Assembly (NCBI GenBank): GCA_937944405.1
Contig: CALDYR010000142.1
Location: 1-64,000, forward strand
Length of the DNA: 64,000 nt
Origin: an uncultured Pirellulaceae bacterium
GTDB lineage: Bacteria > Planctomycetota > Planctomycetia > Pirellulales > Pirellulaceae
Reading direction: 5' to 3'
Below are positions 8,870 to 18,886 of this stretch, piece by piece (position 1 is the first letter of the stretch; every line of letters starts with the position of its first letter). Position numbers and translations under genes: made by a program. The notes below the pieces were generated by a model. That model saw only the letters and a list, made by a program, of their open reading frames with translations. It made no database searches and was not told where the DNA came from.

Positions 8870-9277
8870 TCAAAGCCGTTGGACAGTTATTTCACTCGAC
8901 AACGCAGGAATGAAAAAATCGGAGAAGAAAAAGCCATTGCCTGATCCGGCGTTGATCTCCAAAGAGATATCAATTTCTTGCGTGTTTCGATCAACTGGCG
9001 ACGGCGAAATGGTAATTTTAGGATTATTAACGCCGAATCTTCGCAAGACTTTCAACATTTCTCCTTTGATATCTGAATCGACAGCACTTCGAATTGAGGC
9101 TTCTCGACTTCCAGCCAAAATCGCACCCGTCATCGCGTTGCGTACATTGTGTAGCCCCGTGATTTCGATCATGCCAAAAGTCAATAAAAGCGCCAGAGGC
9201 AGAACCATCGCAAACTCGACGGTGGTTGTACCTTTTCTGGTTGCGGAACAGTGTTTGCGTTTTTGAAAAGAAATCAT
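8870..9277 (-). CDS. TadE-family pseudopilin
   Basis: A 135-residue protein beginning MISFQKRKH, with a prepilin-like cleavage motif RKG|TTTVE (Gly at -1, Glu at +5) followed by the hydrophobic helix FAMVLPLALLLTFGMIEI, the classical TadE pattern. The C-terminal part is a small periplasmic domain. An in-frame ATG 27 codons upstream would put too long a leader before the cleavage site, so I chose the inner one. It is the last gene of the three-gene Tad-like operon. Confidence 0.85.
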   Translation of the reverse strand: MISFQKRKHCSATRKGTTTVEFAMVLPLALLLTFGMIEITGLHNVRNAMTGAILAGSREASIRSAVDSDIKGEMLKVLRRFGVNNPKITISPSPVDRNTQEIDISLEINAGSGNGFFFSDFFIPALSSEITVQRL

Positions 9278-9368
9278 TGGTAAAAATTTGGAATAATTAA
9301 AGAGAGGTAATCGATTTAATGGATGTAGTGGGAGAGGGAAGGATAGCGCCGTAGGCATGCTGTCAGGG

Positions 9369-10526
9369 TTAATCAGTCAGCTCGACATCGAATTCTCTCA
9401 ATAAATCTGTGAACGCTGAATCAAGTTGAGCCTGATTTGAGGCATCGAATGCGCTGCCACCCGTTGCATTCGCAACTGCTTCCAGTTCAGGATTTCGTTG
9501 TGCGCGGAAATTGATGGTGTGAATTTGCAATGAGTTAGCAACAGCTTTGCCAGTTGCGTGGACGGGCGCTGGCCGTGGAGGGTTGTTGTTAAAGAATTGA
9601 CTTCCATCGGTTAGCAAAATAATAAATTGATTTGCGGATGTATTACCCTTATCCAGCAGCACATCGGTGCTTTGTTCAATCGAATCAAAAATGTTGGTTC
9701 CGAATCCAAGGCATGGGTAACTAATGTACCGATCAAAAACTTCGGTGACCTCATCGGCATCGAGCGGCCCCAACGGAATTTCAATACGTGTGTACTCACG
9801 ATCTAAAGGACTGACGATAGGGTGGGTCACTCCACCTCCAAAAGAAACCAAAGAGATTCTCACATTGGGGTTTCTTTGGCTAACAGTTGTAAGAAAACGA
9901 TCAATCGTATCTCTGAGTACGAACCAGCGGCTTCCTGCGGTTGGTGGTATGCTGCCGTTTCGACGAGGTCCCACTCCGTTGGCAGGTTGGTTCATTGATC
10001 GAGAAGCATCAATACACAAAACAACTTCCGTGGGCTGATAGGCGGTTATCGCCGGGGTAGTCAGCGAAACGTTGTCAATGGAAAACAGTGACGGAAGGAA
10101 CGAATTGACTACTCGGTCATCCTGGCTTTCCGGGGCGATTCTCACAGCGGTGATTGCGGATCTATCCTGCACAAACTGAGGTTCATGCTCTGTTATGTCT
10201 ACCAAGCGACCAAACCTTATACGGTCTAACTGCCCACGCCGATCGAAGAACGGTCGATTAAGGCGGAGAATTTCCCTCCCAAACTGCCGCGCGTTGAAAA
10301 TGCGGCTGGTAGTGTTTGCATTATTAGCGTAGTGACGAAGCGTCGAAACGGCTGCAAGATCAGCTGCCGACTGCATTCGGCTTCCGTTAAGTTGAATCCA
10401 ACCGATATTTATCGAAAATGCAATAATGACCAACAAGGTCGCCATCACAAAACCCATCAATGGTAGGATTGCGCCGTCGCGCTGCGTGTTGTAAACGTGA
10501 GCAGTTTTTCTTGAGATGCGATTCAT
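9369..10526 (-). CDS. TadG-like protein with von Willebrand A domain
   Basis: A 385-residue protein. The N-terminus carries the TadG-type segment RDGAILPLMGFVMATLLVIIAF, followed by NGSRMQSAADLAAVS, typical of Flp-associated TadG proteins. From about residue 170 there is a vWA domain with an intact MIDAS: VVLCIDASRSMNQ (DxSxS), a threonine/serine-containing loop and LLTDGSQFF. It probably sits in the inner membrane with the vWA domain outside, binding a ligand through a divalent metal. It lies between two TadE genes on the same strand. Confidence 0.87.
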   Translation of the reverse strand: MNRISRKTAHVYNTQRDGAILPLMGFVMATLLVIIAFSINIGWIQLNGSRMQSAADLAAVSTLRHYANNANTTSRIFNARQFGREILRLNRPFFDRRGQLDRIRFGRLVDITEHEPQFVQDRSAITAVRIAPESQDDRVVNSFLPSLFSIDNVSLTTPAITAYQPTEVVLCIDASRSMNQPANGVGPRRNGSIPPTAGSRWFVLRDTIDRFLTTVSQRNPNVRISLVSFGGGVTHPIVSPLDREYTRIEIPLGPLDADEVTEVFDRYISYPCLGFGTNIFDSIEQSTDVLLDKGNTSANQFIILLTDGSQFFNNNPPRPAPVHATGKAVANSLQIHTINFRAQRNPELEAVANATGGSAFDASNQAQLDSAFTDLLREFDVELTD

Positions 10527-10600
10527 TGTTAGTTCTTTGAGCGTTGTAATTGGAAGATATAAGCCAAATTGGAATCGTGAGTTCCCGAGTTGTGGTGAAG

Positions 10601-11023
10601 TTAGTCGGTGGCTGCAGGATCTCGGTAGACGTAGGAACTGTGTGAAACGATCCTGTTATCGGTCGCTGCTGACAGCAGTGAATTTGGGGCAGCGGGGATT
10701 GAAACCACAATCTCTACAGTGTCTGCGTTGGTGCGGGACAGATTAACACTTAGCTGCTTCAACCCCGCTGATTGTGCGTACATCTCGTAGCGATCCCGAA
10801 CATCTTGGAATGTGTTGTTCGATTTGGACACTGCCAGCGCAGCCTGATGACTGATGGCAGTCACGTTGGTCTGTAAACTCAAAACATTCGACACCTGTAA
10901 ACAAGCAAAGAAAATAAGCATGATTACCGGTAAAATCATTGCGAACTCTACAGCGGCAACGCCTGCGCGATTGTCTTTACCGGGCGGAATGGAGCGGGAA
11001 AAGGGTGGGGAATGAAATGTCAT
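10601..11023 (-). CDS. TadE-family pseudopilin
   Basis: A 140-residue protein beginning MTFHSPPFSRS with the cleavage motif RAG|VAAVE (Gly at -1, Glu at +5) and a hydrophobic helix FAMILPVIMLIFFACLQV. The remainder is a short extracytoplasmic domain. AGAAGAGA lies just upstream of the chosen ATG as a plausible ribosome binding site. It is the first gene of the TadE-vWA-TadE set; no TadA ATPase, TadB/C, secretin or prepilin peptidase gene lies nearby. Confidence 0.85.
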   Translation of the reverse strand: MTFHSPPFSRSIPPGKDNRAGVAAVEFAMILPVIMLIFFACLQVSNVLSLQTNVTAISHQAALAVSKSNNTFQDVRDRYEMYAQSAGLKQLSVNLSRTNADTVEIVVSIPAAPNSLLSAATDNRIVSHSSYVYRDPAATD

Positions 11024-11280
11024 TGGTCTCTTCTTTTTTCTCGAAAGGAAGTCTCGATGAGTGGAATGTGACTTCGTTAAACACAACGCGCGATCCACCG
11101 AACAGGTAACATGTGAGTGTTTTCCGCGTTATGAAGAAACTACGTCGTATTTCAATCGGTGACGGATTTTTTTAGAAAAAAACAATGATTGAACGGAGAC
11201 GTGAACATCTCGACGCACCGCTGGTGCAGTTATCACTAAATTTCGGAATTTACCGGGAAGCGTCCCGTAAATTGTTAGAA

Positions 11281-11370
11281 GTTGAAAATTGGTCTCCCGA
11301 AGGCGACACTGTCGCCCTTCGAAACTTTCAATTTTGACGTTGGTTCGAGCCGACGGGGAGACCAAAATAG
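11281..11370. other. Nested inverted repeats (possible structured leader RNA or operator)
   Basis: Outer arms TTGGTCTCCC (11289-11298) and GGGAGACCAA (11356-11365) are perfect complements. Inside lies a second stem CGAAGGCGACA / TGTCGCCCTTCG (11298-11321; one bulged base). A separate hairpin CGGGA/TCCCG lies at 11254-11267. The region separates the divergent Tad operon and the dehydrogenase operon. No known RNA family was recognised. Confidence 0.5.
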
Positions 11371-11532
11371 ACGACTGTAATATTTTCGAGACGCTTGGGT
11401 AAGTTTCTTCTGGTGAAGCTGGCCCGTTCATCGAACAGGCCGTTCTTGATGAATTTTCAGCAGCTAAAACCGCAGTGTTGCGACGTCTTCATCTGGGTGG
11501 CTGTCTTTCGTGATCAAATCATCTTGTGGATC

Positions 11533-11751
11533 ATGAATTCAAACGATGTGTGCAATAACCCTCTGTTCTCAAAGGGACAACATCGAGGAAACAAGGGAAA
11601 CGGAGGCCAACTCCACATCACGAATGAATACATTGCCTTGTTCGATAGATACCAACTTGACTCCGACGACATCGCTCAAGCGATCAGAGACGCCGCTGCA
11701 CGACTGAAATTTAAAAAACAATTAGAATCTTTTCTGTACCAACCCTTATGA
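11533..11751 (+). CDS. Small hypothetical protein
   Basis: A 72-residue frame beginning MNSNDVCNNPLF. The C-terminal 45 residues (NEYIALFDRYQLDSDDIAQ..., then DAAARLKFKKQLESF) predict amphipathic helices. Its TGA overlaps the ATG of the dehydrogenase gene (ATGA), which supports a real, translationally coupled gene. The frame could be extended upstream to 11395, but that part looks less protein-like. No family recognised. Confidence 0.5.
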   Translation: MNSNDVCNNPLFSKGQHRGNKGNGGQLHITNEYIALFDRYQLDSDDIAQAIRDAAARLKFKKQLESFLYQPL

Positions 11752-12821
11752 ATCAAAAACAATTTACTGTCGCTGTTTTGGGCGGCGATGGGATCGGCCC
11801 CGAAGTTACAACCGCCACGGTAAACGTTTTAAAGAAAATTGAAACCAACCTCTCGGGGGTCAGCTTCCAATTCAATGAACACTTGGTTGGGGTGGGCGAG
11901 TACCTCCGCAGCGGTGTCGCGCTGCCTGATTCAACCTTCGCGGCCTGTCAGAACTCTGACGCGGTGTTGCTGGGCGCGATGGGCATTCCTTCGGTGCGAT
12001 ACCCTGACGGTACGGAAATCGCTCCACAGTTGGAACTGCGCGAACGGTTACAACTGTTTGGGGGTGTCCGGCCGATCGAACTGTTCCATCCCGACGACTC
12101 GCCGCTGAAGAACTACTCCACCGGCGAGATCGATTTTGTCTTGGTTCGAGAAAGCACTGAAGGTTTGTTTTCCGGACGCGATGCCACGTTTGCCGCGGAC
12201 GCCACCGAGGCGACCAACGTGATGCGCATTTCCCAACACGGAACCGAACGTGTGTGTCGTTTGGCGTTTGAGGTCGCCCGCAAACGCAACAAACGAAAAC
12301 ACGTGACGCTGATCGACAAAGCCAACGTATTGTCAGCGATGGTTTTTATGCGCGAGATTTTCGACGAAGTCGCCAAAGAGTTCCCCGATTGCACCTCCAG
12401 TCACTGTTACGTCGATGCCGCAGCACTGTTTATGGTACGCGACCCCAAACGGTTTGACGTCATGGTTACCGAAAACATGTTCGGTGATATTCTGTCTGAT
12501 CTGGCCGCCGGTTTAGTCGGTGGCATGGGCATGGCGCCTTCTGGCGACATTGGAGTCGATGCCGCCGTGTTTCAGCCTTCTCACGGTTCGGCTCCTGATA
12601 TCGCGGGCCAAGGTATCGCAAATCCCATCGCGACCATGCTATCGGCGGCCATGATGTTGGAATGGTTTGCACACGACGAAACCATCCGGGCAGCCGCACT
12701 GCTTCGTTCGGCAATCAGCAAAGTGCTCTCCAACCCCAGCAACCGAACACCCGACATGGGTGGTAAACTAAAAACAGATCAGATTACCCGAAGCGTAATC
12801 GATGCACTGCAACAAGGGTAA
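11748..12821 (+). CDS. Isocitrate/isopropylmalate dehydrogenase family protein
   Basis: A 357-residue beta-decarboxylating dehydrogenase. It shows GGDGIGPEV at the N-terminus, [14 protein letters not shown] (substrate-binding arginines), [10 protein letters not shown], the catalytic lysine segment [11 protein letters not shown], the metal-binding [11 protein letters not shown] and the nucleotide-binding [15 protein letters not shown]. Length and motifs fit 3-isopropylmalate dehydrogenase. The substrate loop GLFSGRDA differs from the textbook LeuB loop, and no leuA/C/D genes are adjacent, so a tartrate/malate-type dehydrogenase is equally possible. Translation is coupled to the small gene upstream. 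Confidence 0.85.
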   Translation: MNQKQFTVAVLGGDGIGPEVTTATVNVLKKIETNLSGVSFQFNEHLVGVGEYLRSGVALPDSTFAACQNSDAVLLGAMGIPSVRYPDGTEIAPQLELRERLQLFGGVRPIELFHPDDSPLKNYSTGEIDFVLVRESTEGLFSGRDATFAADATEATNVMRISQHGTERVCRLAFEVARKRNKRKHVTLIDKANVLSAMVFMREIFDEVAKEFPDCTSSHCYVDAAALFMVRDPKRFDVMVTENMFGDILSDLAAGLVGGMGMAPSGDIGVDAAVFQPSHGSAPDIAGQGIANPIATMLSAAMMLEWFAHDETIRAAALLRSAISKVLSNPSNRTPDMGGKLKTDQITRSVIDALQQG

Positions 12822-12928
12822 CGTTCCGGTTCTCTGAACCTGTATTGAACGTCCCTGCAATGGCGAAAATTCTATTTTAAAAATGTATCATCATGATCCC
12901 ATCGGCAAACGTTTGGATTGGGTAGGAA

Positions 12929-15900
12929 TTACTGAATGCTACCGAAGCCTCCGCCGGTAGGTGTCTTGATCACAATGACATCCCCGGCGTCCACTGATCG
13001 CTGCGCATTGCCGCCGATCGTCTCTTGGTGACCGCCGCGCTCAATGATTAGATTGACACCACATTGGCCGGAAGCCCCGCCGCGCATTCCATAAGGAGCA
13101 ACCAGTCGATGTCCCGATAAAATCGAAAATTCCATCGCTTCTTGGAATCGTATCCGTCGGCAAATTCCGTCGCCGGCGTTCCATTGGCCACGCCCGCCAG
13201 AACCACGACGAATCGAAAACTCCTCCAATACAACCGGATAACGCTGTTCTAAAATTTCTGGATCGGTCATCCGTGTATTGGTCATATGGGTGTGAACGGC
13301 CGCTACGCCATTGAATCCAGGGCCTGCAGAACTGCCTGAACAGATCGTTTCATAATACTGATACTTATCGTTTCCAAACGTAAAATTATTCATCGTCCCC
13401 TGCGCCGAACCCAACGCCCCCAACGCGGCAAAGAGCGCGTTGGTCACCGATTGGCTGGTTTCAACATTGCCTGCCACAACCGCAGCGGGATAGATTGGGT
13501 TGAGCATTGAGCCTTTGGGAATGATCAACTTCACGGGTTTCATACAACCACTGTTAAGCGGAATGTCTTCGGCCACCAAGCAACGAAGCACGTACAATAC
13601 CGCCGCGCGCGTGATCGCGACCGGCGCGTTGCGATTATTGGATAACTGTGCACTGGTACCGGTGAAGTCGATCGTCACGGAAAAATTTTCGACGGTGTTT
13701 ATTTGGCAAGAACGGTCTTTATTTGTCGGTTCGATCGATAGTTCGACCGATACGCAAATTTTTTCTCCCTCGTCCAACCGATACTCAAATCGACCTCCCC
13801 TAATCGTCGCAAGCAAACGCCGCACCGAAGCTTCAGCGGCATCTTGAATATAGCCCATGTAAGCCAACACTGTTTTGCGTCCGTAGGTGGCGACCAATTT
13901 CTGCAGTTCACCAGCACCGACTTCATTGGCTGCAGCCTGGGCCGTCAAATCAGCGATATTCTGATTGACGTTGCGAACCGGGTAGGGCAGGGCGGTCAAT
14001 AATTCAGTGATACGTTGCGTTTGGAATTTGCCGCCTTGGATCATTTTTTCGCCATTCAACATCACGCCTTCCTCGGTGATCGTTTTGGCCAACGGCGACA
14101 TCGACCCCGGCGCGATGCCACCTACGTCTTCATGGTGGGCTCGGCTGGCGACGAAAAAATCAATCGAATCGTTTTCCCCGAACACGGGCGTCACGACCGT
14201 GATATCTGGCAAATGCGATCCACCGTTATAGGGATTGTTTTGTACTAAGACGTCGCCCTTATTAAGTTGCCGATTGTCTTCAATAATGGCTCTAATCGCT
14301 GAATCCATCGAACCTAAATGCACCGGTACATGCGGTGCGTTGGCAATCAAGTTACCACTGGAATCAAAGACCGCACAGGAAAAATCCAACCGCTCTTTTA
14401 CGTTGACCGACTGAGATGTATTCTGCAGCACGACACCCATTTGTTGAGCAATCGACATAAACAGGTGGCTGAAAATTTCTAATTGGATCGGATCGCGTGT
14501 GACGGCGATTTCTTTTTTAGTTGCGGTCACCGTTTTGGTTGCGGTCACCGTTTTGGTTTGAAGAATTAAATGCCCATAACCATTGACCGAGGCCATCCAA
14601 TTCTCTTCGACTACGATCGTGTCATTGTCACCGACGATGAGCGCTGGACCGGTAATCGATTGTCCAAATTTCAAGCGACCCGGTTCATCGGCACTGGATT
14701 CTTGTTCGCCGATTTCAGGGGCATTGGCGTTCGGATTGCCAAAACGATAAACGGGTGTCTGTTGCCAATGTCCGTTTAAAAACGCCGAAACTATGGTCAC
14801 CGGGACCACTGGTTTCGGGTCTGACTCAGTAGCAAAATTTTCTTCTAAAGAATGCCTTTGACCGTTGGATTCGACCACGACTGTGTCCACCCAGATTACT
14901 TTTTCCGGTGCCAGAAACCCGAATTTTTGCTGATATTTCTGATGAAATTCATCCACCATTTGTTCGACCGATGCAATTTCAACTTCGATCAACGTGTTGG
15001 TTCCTTGGTAACGCAAGTGGGCGGAAAGGGAATGCCGAATATCTTCCACAGGAATCCCTTGGCGAACCAGATTGGTTATGTTTTTTTCAATCAGTGTCGC
15101 TAAACTGCGGTCGATTAACCGTCGCGCAGACGCCGCTAAACCACAGTCAATAATCGACTGCGATTCTGTTTTCAGCGTCGCCAAACCCATCCCATAGGCT
15201 GATAAAACGCCCGCCAAAGGGTGCAGCAAAATCGTCTTGATGCCTAACCGTGTCGCCACTTTACACGCATGTTGGCCACCGGCACCGCCAAAGCAATTCA
15301 ACACGTAATCCCGGACATCGAAACCTCGTTGGATCGTAATTTTTTTAATCGCCTGAGCCATATGTTCGACCGCGATTGCTAAGAACCCTTCGGCCACCTG
15401 TTCGAAGCATCGCCCATCGTCGAGTTCTTTGGCGATTGAGGCGAAAGCGGCACGTGATACTTGAACATCCAAGGGCTGGTTTTGGTCCTGGCCAAAAATT
15501 GTTGGAAAGAATTTCGGTTGGATACGGCCTAAAGCCACATTGATGTCAGTGACCGACAGTTGCCCTCCGTTTCGATAGCATAAAGGACCGGGTTCGGCGC
15601 CCGCTGATTCCGGCCCGACTCGAAAACGTCCATCTTCGTATTTCAAAATTGATCCTCCGCCGGCAGCGACGGTGTGGATATCTAGCATCGGCACTCGCAG
15701 CGGCGCTCCAGCGATCACGCTTTCGTAAGTCTTTTCAAAGTTGCCGGCGTAGTGAAACACATCTGTCGATGTCCCGCCCATATCAAATCCGATGATGCGA
15801 TCAAACCCCGCCAACCGAGCCGTCGCGACTGCACCGACAACACCGCCAGCGGGCCCCGAAAGAATCGCATCGCGTCCCCGAAAATGTTCAGCGCCAACCA

Positions 15901-16630
15901 GGCCTCCCGACGACTGCATAAACAATAACGAGGTTTGGTCGTCAAACTCGCGGCTTATTGAATCAATGTAACGATCCAGCACAGGTGTTAAATAAGCGTC
16001 GACGATGGTCGTTTCGCCACGTGATACGATCTTCGACAGCGCGCTGACGTCGTGGCTGGTGGAGATCTGCTGAAAGCCTATCTGTCGCGCGATCTTTGCA
16101 AGGGCGTCTTCATGTTGATTAAAACGATAGGCGTGCATCAACACGATAGCGACACTACGGATTCCACGATCATAGGCTGATTGCAGTTTCGCCGTCGCAG
16201 CGGCGACGTCCAACTCTGTTTCCACGACTCCCGAAGCCAACACTCGTTCTTCAATTTCGATAACAGAGTCATATAGAACTTCGGGTTTTTCAACTTTCAA
16301 GGCAAAGATATCAGGACGATCTTGATACCCTATTTCAATCACGTCGGCCAATCCTTTGGTGATCGCCAGCAGCGTCGGTGCACCTTTTCTTTCTAACAGG
16401 GCGTTGGTGGCTACGGTGGTTCCCATTTTCACCGCCTCGATCAGCTTCGACGGAATCGACTGTTGGGCTCCCAGTTGGAGAATTTGCCGGATACCGTGAA
16501 TCGCCGCGTCTCGGTAAACGGTCGGATTATCCGACAACAGCTTTCTGGTGAAGACCTTTCCTGTTGGCGATCGGGCGATGATATCGGTGAAGGTTCCACC
16601 TCGGTCTATCCAAAAATTCCACTGCCGCAT
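12929..16630 (-). CDS. 5-oxoprolinase-type hydantoinase, fused A and B subunits
   Basis: A 1233-residue fusion. HyuA part, residues about 1-690: [17 protein letters not shown] at the N-terminus, [29 protein letters not shown] and the [13 protein letters not shown] segment. HyuB part, from about 710: [20 protein letters not shown], then [25 protein letters not shown] and [15 protein letters not shown]. Length and opening motif match eukaryotic-type ATP-dependent 5-oxoprolinase, which opens 5-oxo-L-proline to glutamate, rather than split bacterial hydantoinases. An 18 bp in-frame tandem duplication (TVTATK twice) lies exactly in the linker between the halves. It is downstream of an aldo/keto reductase gene on the same strand. 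Confidence 0.88.
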   Translation of the reverse strand: MRQWNFWIDRGGTFTDIIARSPTGKVFTRKLLSDNPTVYRDAAIHGIRQILQLGAQQSIPSKLIEAVKMGTTVATNALLERKGAPTLLAITKGLADVIEIGYQDRPDIFALKVEKPEVLYDSVIEIEERVLASGVVETELDVAAATAKLQSAYDRGIRSVAIVLMHAYRFNQHEDALAKIARQIGFQQISTSHDVSALSKIVSRGETTIVDAYLTPVLDRYIDSISREFDDQTSLLFMQSSGGLVGAEHFRGRDAILSGPAGGVVGAVATARLAGFDRIIGFDMGGTSTDVFHYAGNFEKTYESVIAGAPLRVPMLDIHTVAAGGGSILKYEDGRFRVGPESAGAEPGPLCYRNGGQLSVTDINVALGRIQPKFFPTIFGQDQNQPLDVQVSRAAFASIAKELDDGRCFEQVAEGFLAIAVEHMAQAIKKITIQRGFDVRDYVLNCFGGAGGQHACKVATRLGIKTILLHPLAGVLSAYGMGLATLKTESQSIIDCGLAASARRLIDRSLATLIEKNITNLVRQGIPVEDIRHSLSAHLRYQGTNTLIEVEIASVEQMVDEFHQKYQQKFGFLAPEKVIWVDTVVVESNGQRHSLEENFATESDPKPVVPVTIVSAFLNGHWQQTPVYRFGNPNANAPEIGEQESSADEPGRLKFGQSITGPALIVGDNDTIVVEENWMASVNGYGHLILQTKTVTATKTVTATKKEIAVTRDPIQLEIFSHLFMSIAQQMGVVLQNTSQSVNVKERLDFSCAVFDSSGNLIANAPHVPVHLGSMDSAIRAIIEDNRQLNKGDVLVQNNPYNGGSHLPDITVVTPVFGENDSIDFFVASRAHHEDVGGIAPGSMSPLAKTITEEGVMLNGEKMIQGGKFQTQRITELLTALPYPVRNVNQNIADLTAQAAANEVGAGELQKLVATYGRKTVLAYMGYIQDAAEASVRRLLATIRGGRFEYRLDEGEKICVSVELSIEPTNKDRSCQINTVENFSVTIDFTGTSAQLSNNRNAPVAITRAAVLYVLRCLVAEDIPLNSGCMKPVKLIIPKGSMLNPIYPAAVVAGNVETSQSVTNALFAALGALGSAQGTMNNFTFGNDKYQYYETICSGSSAGPGFNGVAAVHTHMTNTRMTDPEILEQRYPVVLEEFSIRRGSGGRGQWNAGDGICRRIRFQEAMEFSILSGHRLVAPYGMRGGASGQCGVNLIIERGGHQETIGGNAQRSVDAGDVIVIKTPTGGGFGSIQ
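14521..14556. repeat. 18 bp in-frame tandem duplication
   Basis: TTGCGGTCACCGTTTTGG occurs twice in direct tandem and encodes a repeated TVTATK in the interdomain linker of the fused oxoprolinase. Confidence 0.9.
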
Positions 16631-16637
16631 TAGGCTG

Positions 16638-16669
16638 AATCCTATTCGTAAATAATCCTATTCGTAAAT
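16638..16669. repeat. 16 bp exact tandem duplication including a stop codon
   Basis: AATCCTATTCGTAAAT occurs twice without mismatch. On the minus strand one copy contains the last codons and TAG of the aldo/keto reductase gene; the second copy lies in the short gap before the oxoprolinase start. Confidence 0.9.
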
Positions 16670-17632
16670 AGGTACGAAGGTATTGAAGGCCAATTCACCA
16701 AAGTGCCCCGGGTCGTTAAATCGACGGTTTCGATTTAGGCCACTGATCGTTGCTATCTGCTCTGTGCTTAAATCAAAATCGGTTGCCGATAAATTTTCCT
16801 TCAAACGATCAGCATCGGAAGATTTGACAACGACCGAAGTGCCACGCTGGGTACCCCAACGCAGCAACACCTGGGCCGGCGAACGTCCGTGAGCTTCCCC
16901 GATCGCTCGAATCTCAGGATCGGTCAGCAACGATTCTTCTTCGGTAGCCATTGCTAGGGCGAAGTAAGACTGAGCGCCCAGCGGTGAAAACGCCGTAACC
17001 GCGATGCTTTGCTGTCGGCAGAATCGCAGCAACTTCTCTTGAGTCAGCAGAGGATGCATTTCAACCTGCAATAATGCAGGTTTTACCCGTGCGTAGGACA
17101 GCAAATCACGCAACAAAGATGTGCCAAAATTACAAACGCCGATATGGTGCGCTCCGTTTTGATCATGCAACGATTCCATCGCTCGCCAGGTTTCCTCAAT
17201 CGGAACGTTAGCCAGTTTCATCTGAGGTTGTGCAGCTGTGGGATCGAAAATCCACTCTGGCGGATAACGCAGTTCAAACGGCACAAACTCTAGGGCAATC
17301 GGAAAATGAATTAGGTACAGATCCAGATAGTCCAATTGCAAGTCCGCCAGCGATCGCTGAGCCGCGTTTTCCACATGTTGGGCTGCATGGTAGGTGTTCC
17401 ATAACTTCGATGTGATCCAGAGATCTTCGCGGCGACAAATCCCTTCTGCGATCGCCCGCGCGATTGCCTGTCCGACCTGGACTTCGTTTCCGTAATCGCA
17501 AGCACAATCGAGATGCCGATAACCGGTCGCAATCGCCTGATAGACGATCTCCGCGGTCTGCTGTTTAGGAATCTTCCATGTCCCCAGCCCAATCGATGGA
17601 ATCGGAAGCAGGGGCGCGGTTGGACTTTTCAT
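16658..17632 (-). CDS. Aldo/keto reductase, xylose-reductase-like
   Basis: A 324-residue (alpha/beta)8 reductase with the complete tetrad: Asp42 (HLDCACDYG), Tyr47, Lys76 (ITSKLWN) and His109 (LYLIHFP). The segment LIHFPIALEFVPFELRYPPEW resembles the AKR2 D-xylose reductases (seen here as LIHFPIALEFVP then FELRYPPEW), and the C-terminus contains VVKSSD for NADP phosphate binding. It would reduce aldoses or other aldehydes with NAD(P)H. Start chosen at MKSPTAPLLP; the 22 residues available upstream are not family-like. The 3' end is duplicated (16638-16669), and the oxoprolinase follows 27 bp downstream. Confidence 0.9.
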   Translation of the reverse strand: MKSPTAPLLPIPSIGLGTWKIPKQQTAEIVYQAIATGYRHLDCACDYGNEVQVGQAIARAIAEGICRREDLWITSKLWNTYHAAQHVENAAQRSLADLQLDYLDLYLIHFPIALEFVPFELRYPPEWIFDPTAAQPQMKLANVPIEETWRAMESLHDQNGAHHIGVCNFGTSLLRDLLSYARVKPALLQVEMHPLLTQEKLLRFCRQQSIAVTAFSPLGAQSYFALAMATEEESLLTDPEIRAIGEAHGRSPAQVLLRWGTQRGTSVVVKSSDADRLKENLSATDFDLSTEQIATISGLNRNRRFNDPGHFGELAFNTFVPIYE

Positions 17633-17724
17633 ATTTGTTCTTACTTCGTCAATAAGATTATCCCTATCAATCCCTGTGGATGTTTCACGTTGGAGCAAGA
17701 AACGATACGGTTGAAATCGCCGCG

Positions 17725-18720
17725 TCAGCCCCGCCGAGTAACTTCGATTGTGCTGTCGAGATCGGTGTCGGCGGGCGGCGATTTTTTTTTCTGTTTGCTT
17801 TCCGCCGGTTTTTTAATAGGGCGCTGTCTGTTTGGGTGTTCTTCGGTGGCAACTTCTTTGGCGGCGTAACGAGCTTTCTCTGAATTGGAGCCTAAATTGT
17901 ATGCGTAAGAGTGGCTGAAGGAGGCTCCTAAAAACAGACATAACCCAATGATGTAAATCCAAATCAACAGCACAACGACCGATCCAGCGGCGCCGTAGAC
18001 TTCGCTGGTGGAAGAGAATTTGAGATAGGTTTCGACTAAATATCGGCTGCCGGCAACTAAGAGCGCCGTCAGGATTCCTGCCAACCAGACGTCTCGCCAT
18101 TTTACCGGAGCGGCGGGGAAAAACCAAAACATGACTGAGAAGACCACCGGCATCAGCAAATACACCAAACCGTGATCGGCCAAATTCAACCACTGCACCA
18201 ACCCGGGATAGCTATCGGACCACATGCTATTAAAATACGCGATTACTGAACTGAGAACCAACGTGCCCAACAACATCACGCCGACAAACACCACCACGCC
18301 GATACCCACCAGTCGCTTCTGGATCATAAACCACCAACCTGATCGGTCCTCTGACGGCACGTCCCAGATATCATTGAAGGTTTCGTACAACTGCGAAAAC
18401 ACGCCTGATGCTCCGAACAGGCTGATCAGTAAACTGATCGAACCGGCGACCAATCCTGACGAAGGTTGAGTCGCGTTTCGAAGTAAACCTGCGAACACTT
18501 TTCCGGTGCGCTGATCGGTCACTTTTTCGACCTGTTCGATGATCTCTTGTTGTATTTCAGGCCCGTCGTAGTAGTAACTGGCAATCGCGACCGCCACCAT
18601 CAGAATGGGTGCCAGAGAGAGGATGGTATAAAACGTCATCGCAGCGGACATGCGGGACGCATTGGAACGCTCCCAAGTCACAAAGGTATCGACGATCAGT
18701 TTACGAAACTTACCAAACAT
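17725..18720 (-). CDS. YihY/BrkB family inner-membrane protein
   Basis: A 331-residue membrane protein with about six transmembrane segments: SAAMTFYTILSLAPILMVAVA, an early SSGLVAGSISLLISLFGASG, GVVVFVGVMLLGTLV, LMPVVFSVMFWFFPAAP, DVWLAGILTALLVA and VLLIWIYIIGLCLFLGA. These positions match the YihY family, whose function is unsettled and which is not RNase BN despite the older name. The C-terminus is a charged tail of about 60 residues (KKPAESKQKKKSPPAD). I chose the ATG at MFGKFRKLI; a TTG 17 codons upstream is possible. Confidence 0.87.
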   Translation of the reverse strand: MFGKFRKLIVDTFVTWERSNASRMSAAMTFYTILSLAPILMVAVAIASYYYDGPEIQQEIIEQVEKVTDQRTGKVFAGLLRNATQPSSGLVAGSISLLISLFGASGVFSQLYETFNDIWDVPSEDRSGWWFMIQKRLVGIGVVVFVGVMLLGTLVLSSVIAYFNSMWSDSYPGLVQWLNLADHGLVYLLMPVVFSVMFWFFPAAPVKWRDVWLAGILTALLVAGSRYLVETYLKFSSTSEVYGAAGSVVVLLIWIYIIGLCLFLGASFSHSYAYNLGSNSEKARYAAKEVATEEHPNRQRPIKKPAESKQKKKSPPADTDLDSTIEVTRRG

Positions 18721-18886
18721 TACTTTTTCATCTTTCGCAGCGTCCAAGCCTTCTTCATTGTTGTTTGGCAAATGCAGATCGGACCCGCGATAGACCGAGG
18801 ATTGGAATTTACTGGCTTTGTTTCAGAACGAACGTCTGGTCAGGGGAAGAATAAAGGCGATTTTGAGTACGCTGACGTTTAGTAAA

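Noticed and set aside
11129-11431. 100-codon minus-strand frame in the nested-stem region
   Set aside because: It covers structured intergenic DNA and shows no protein-like pattern.
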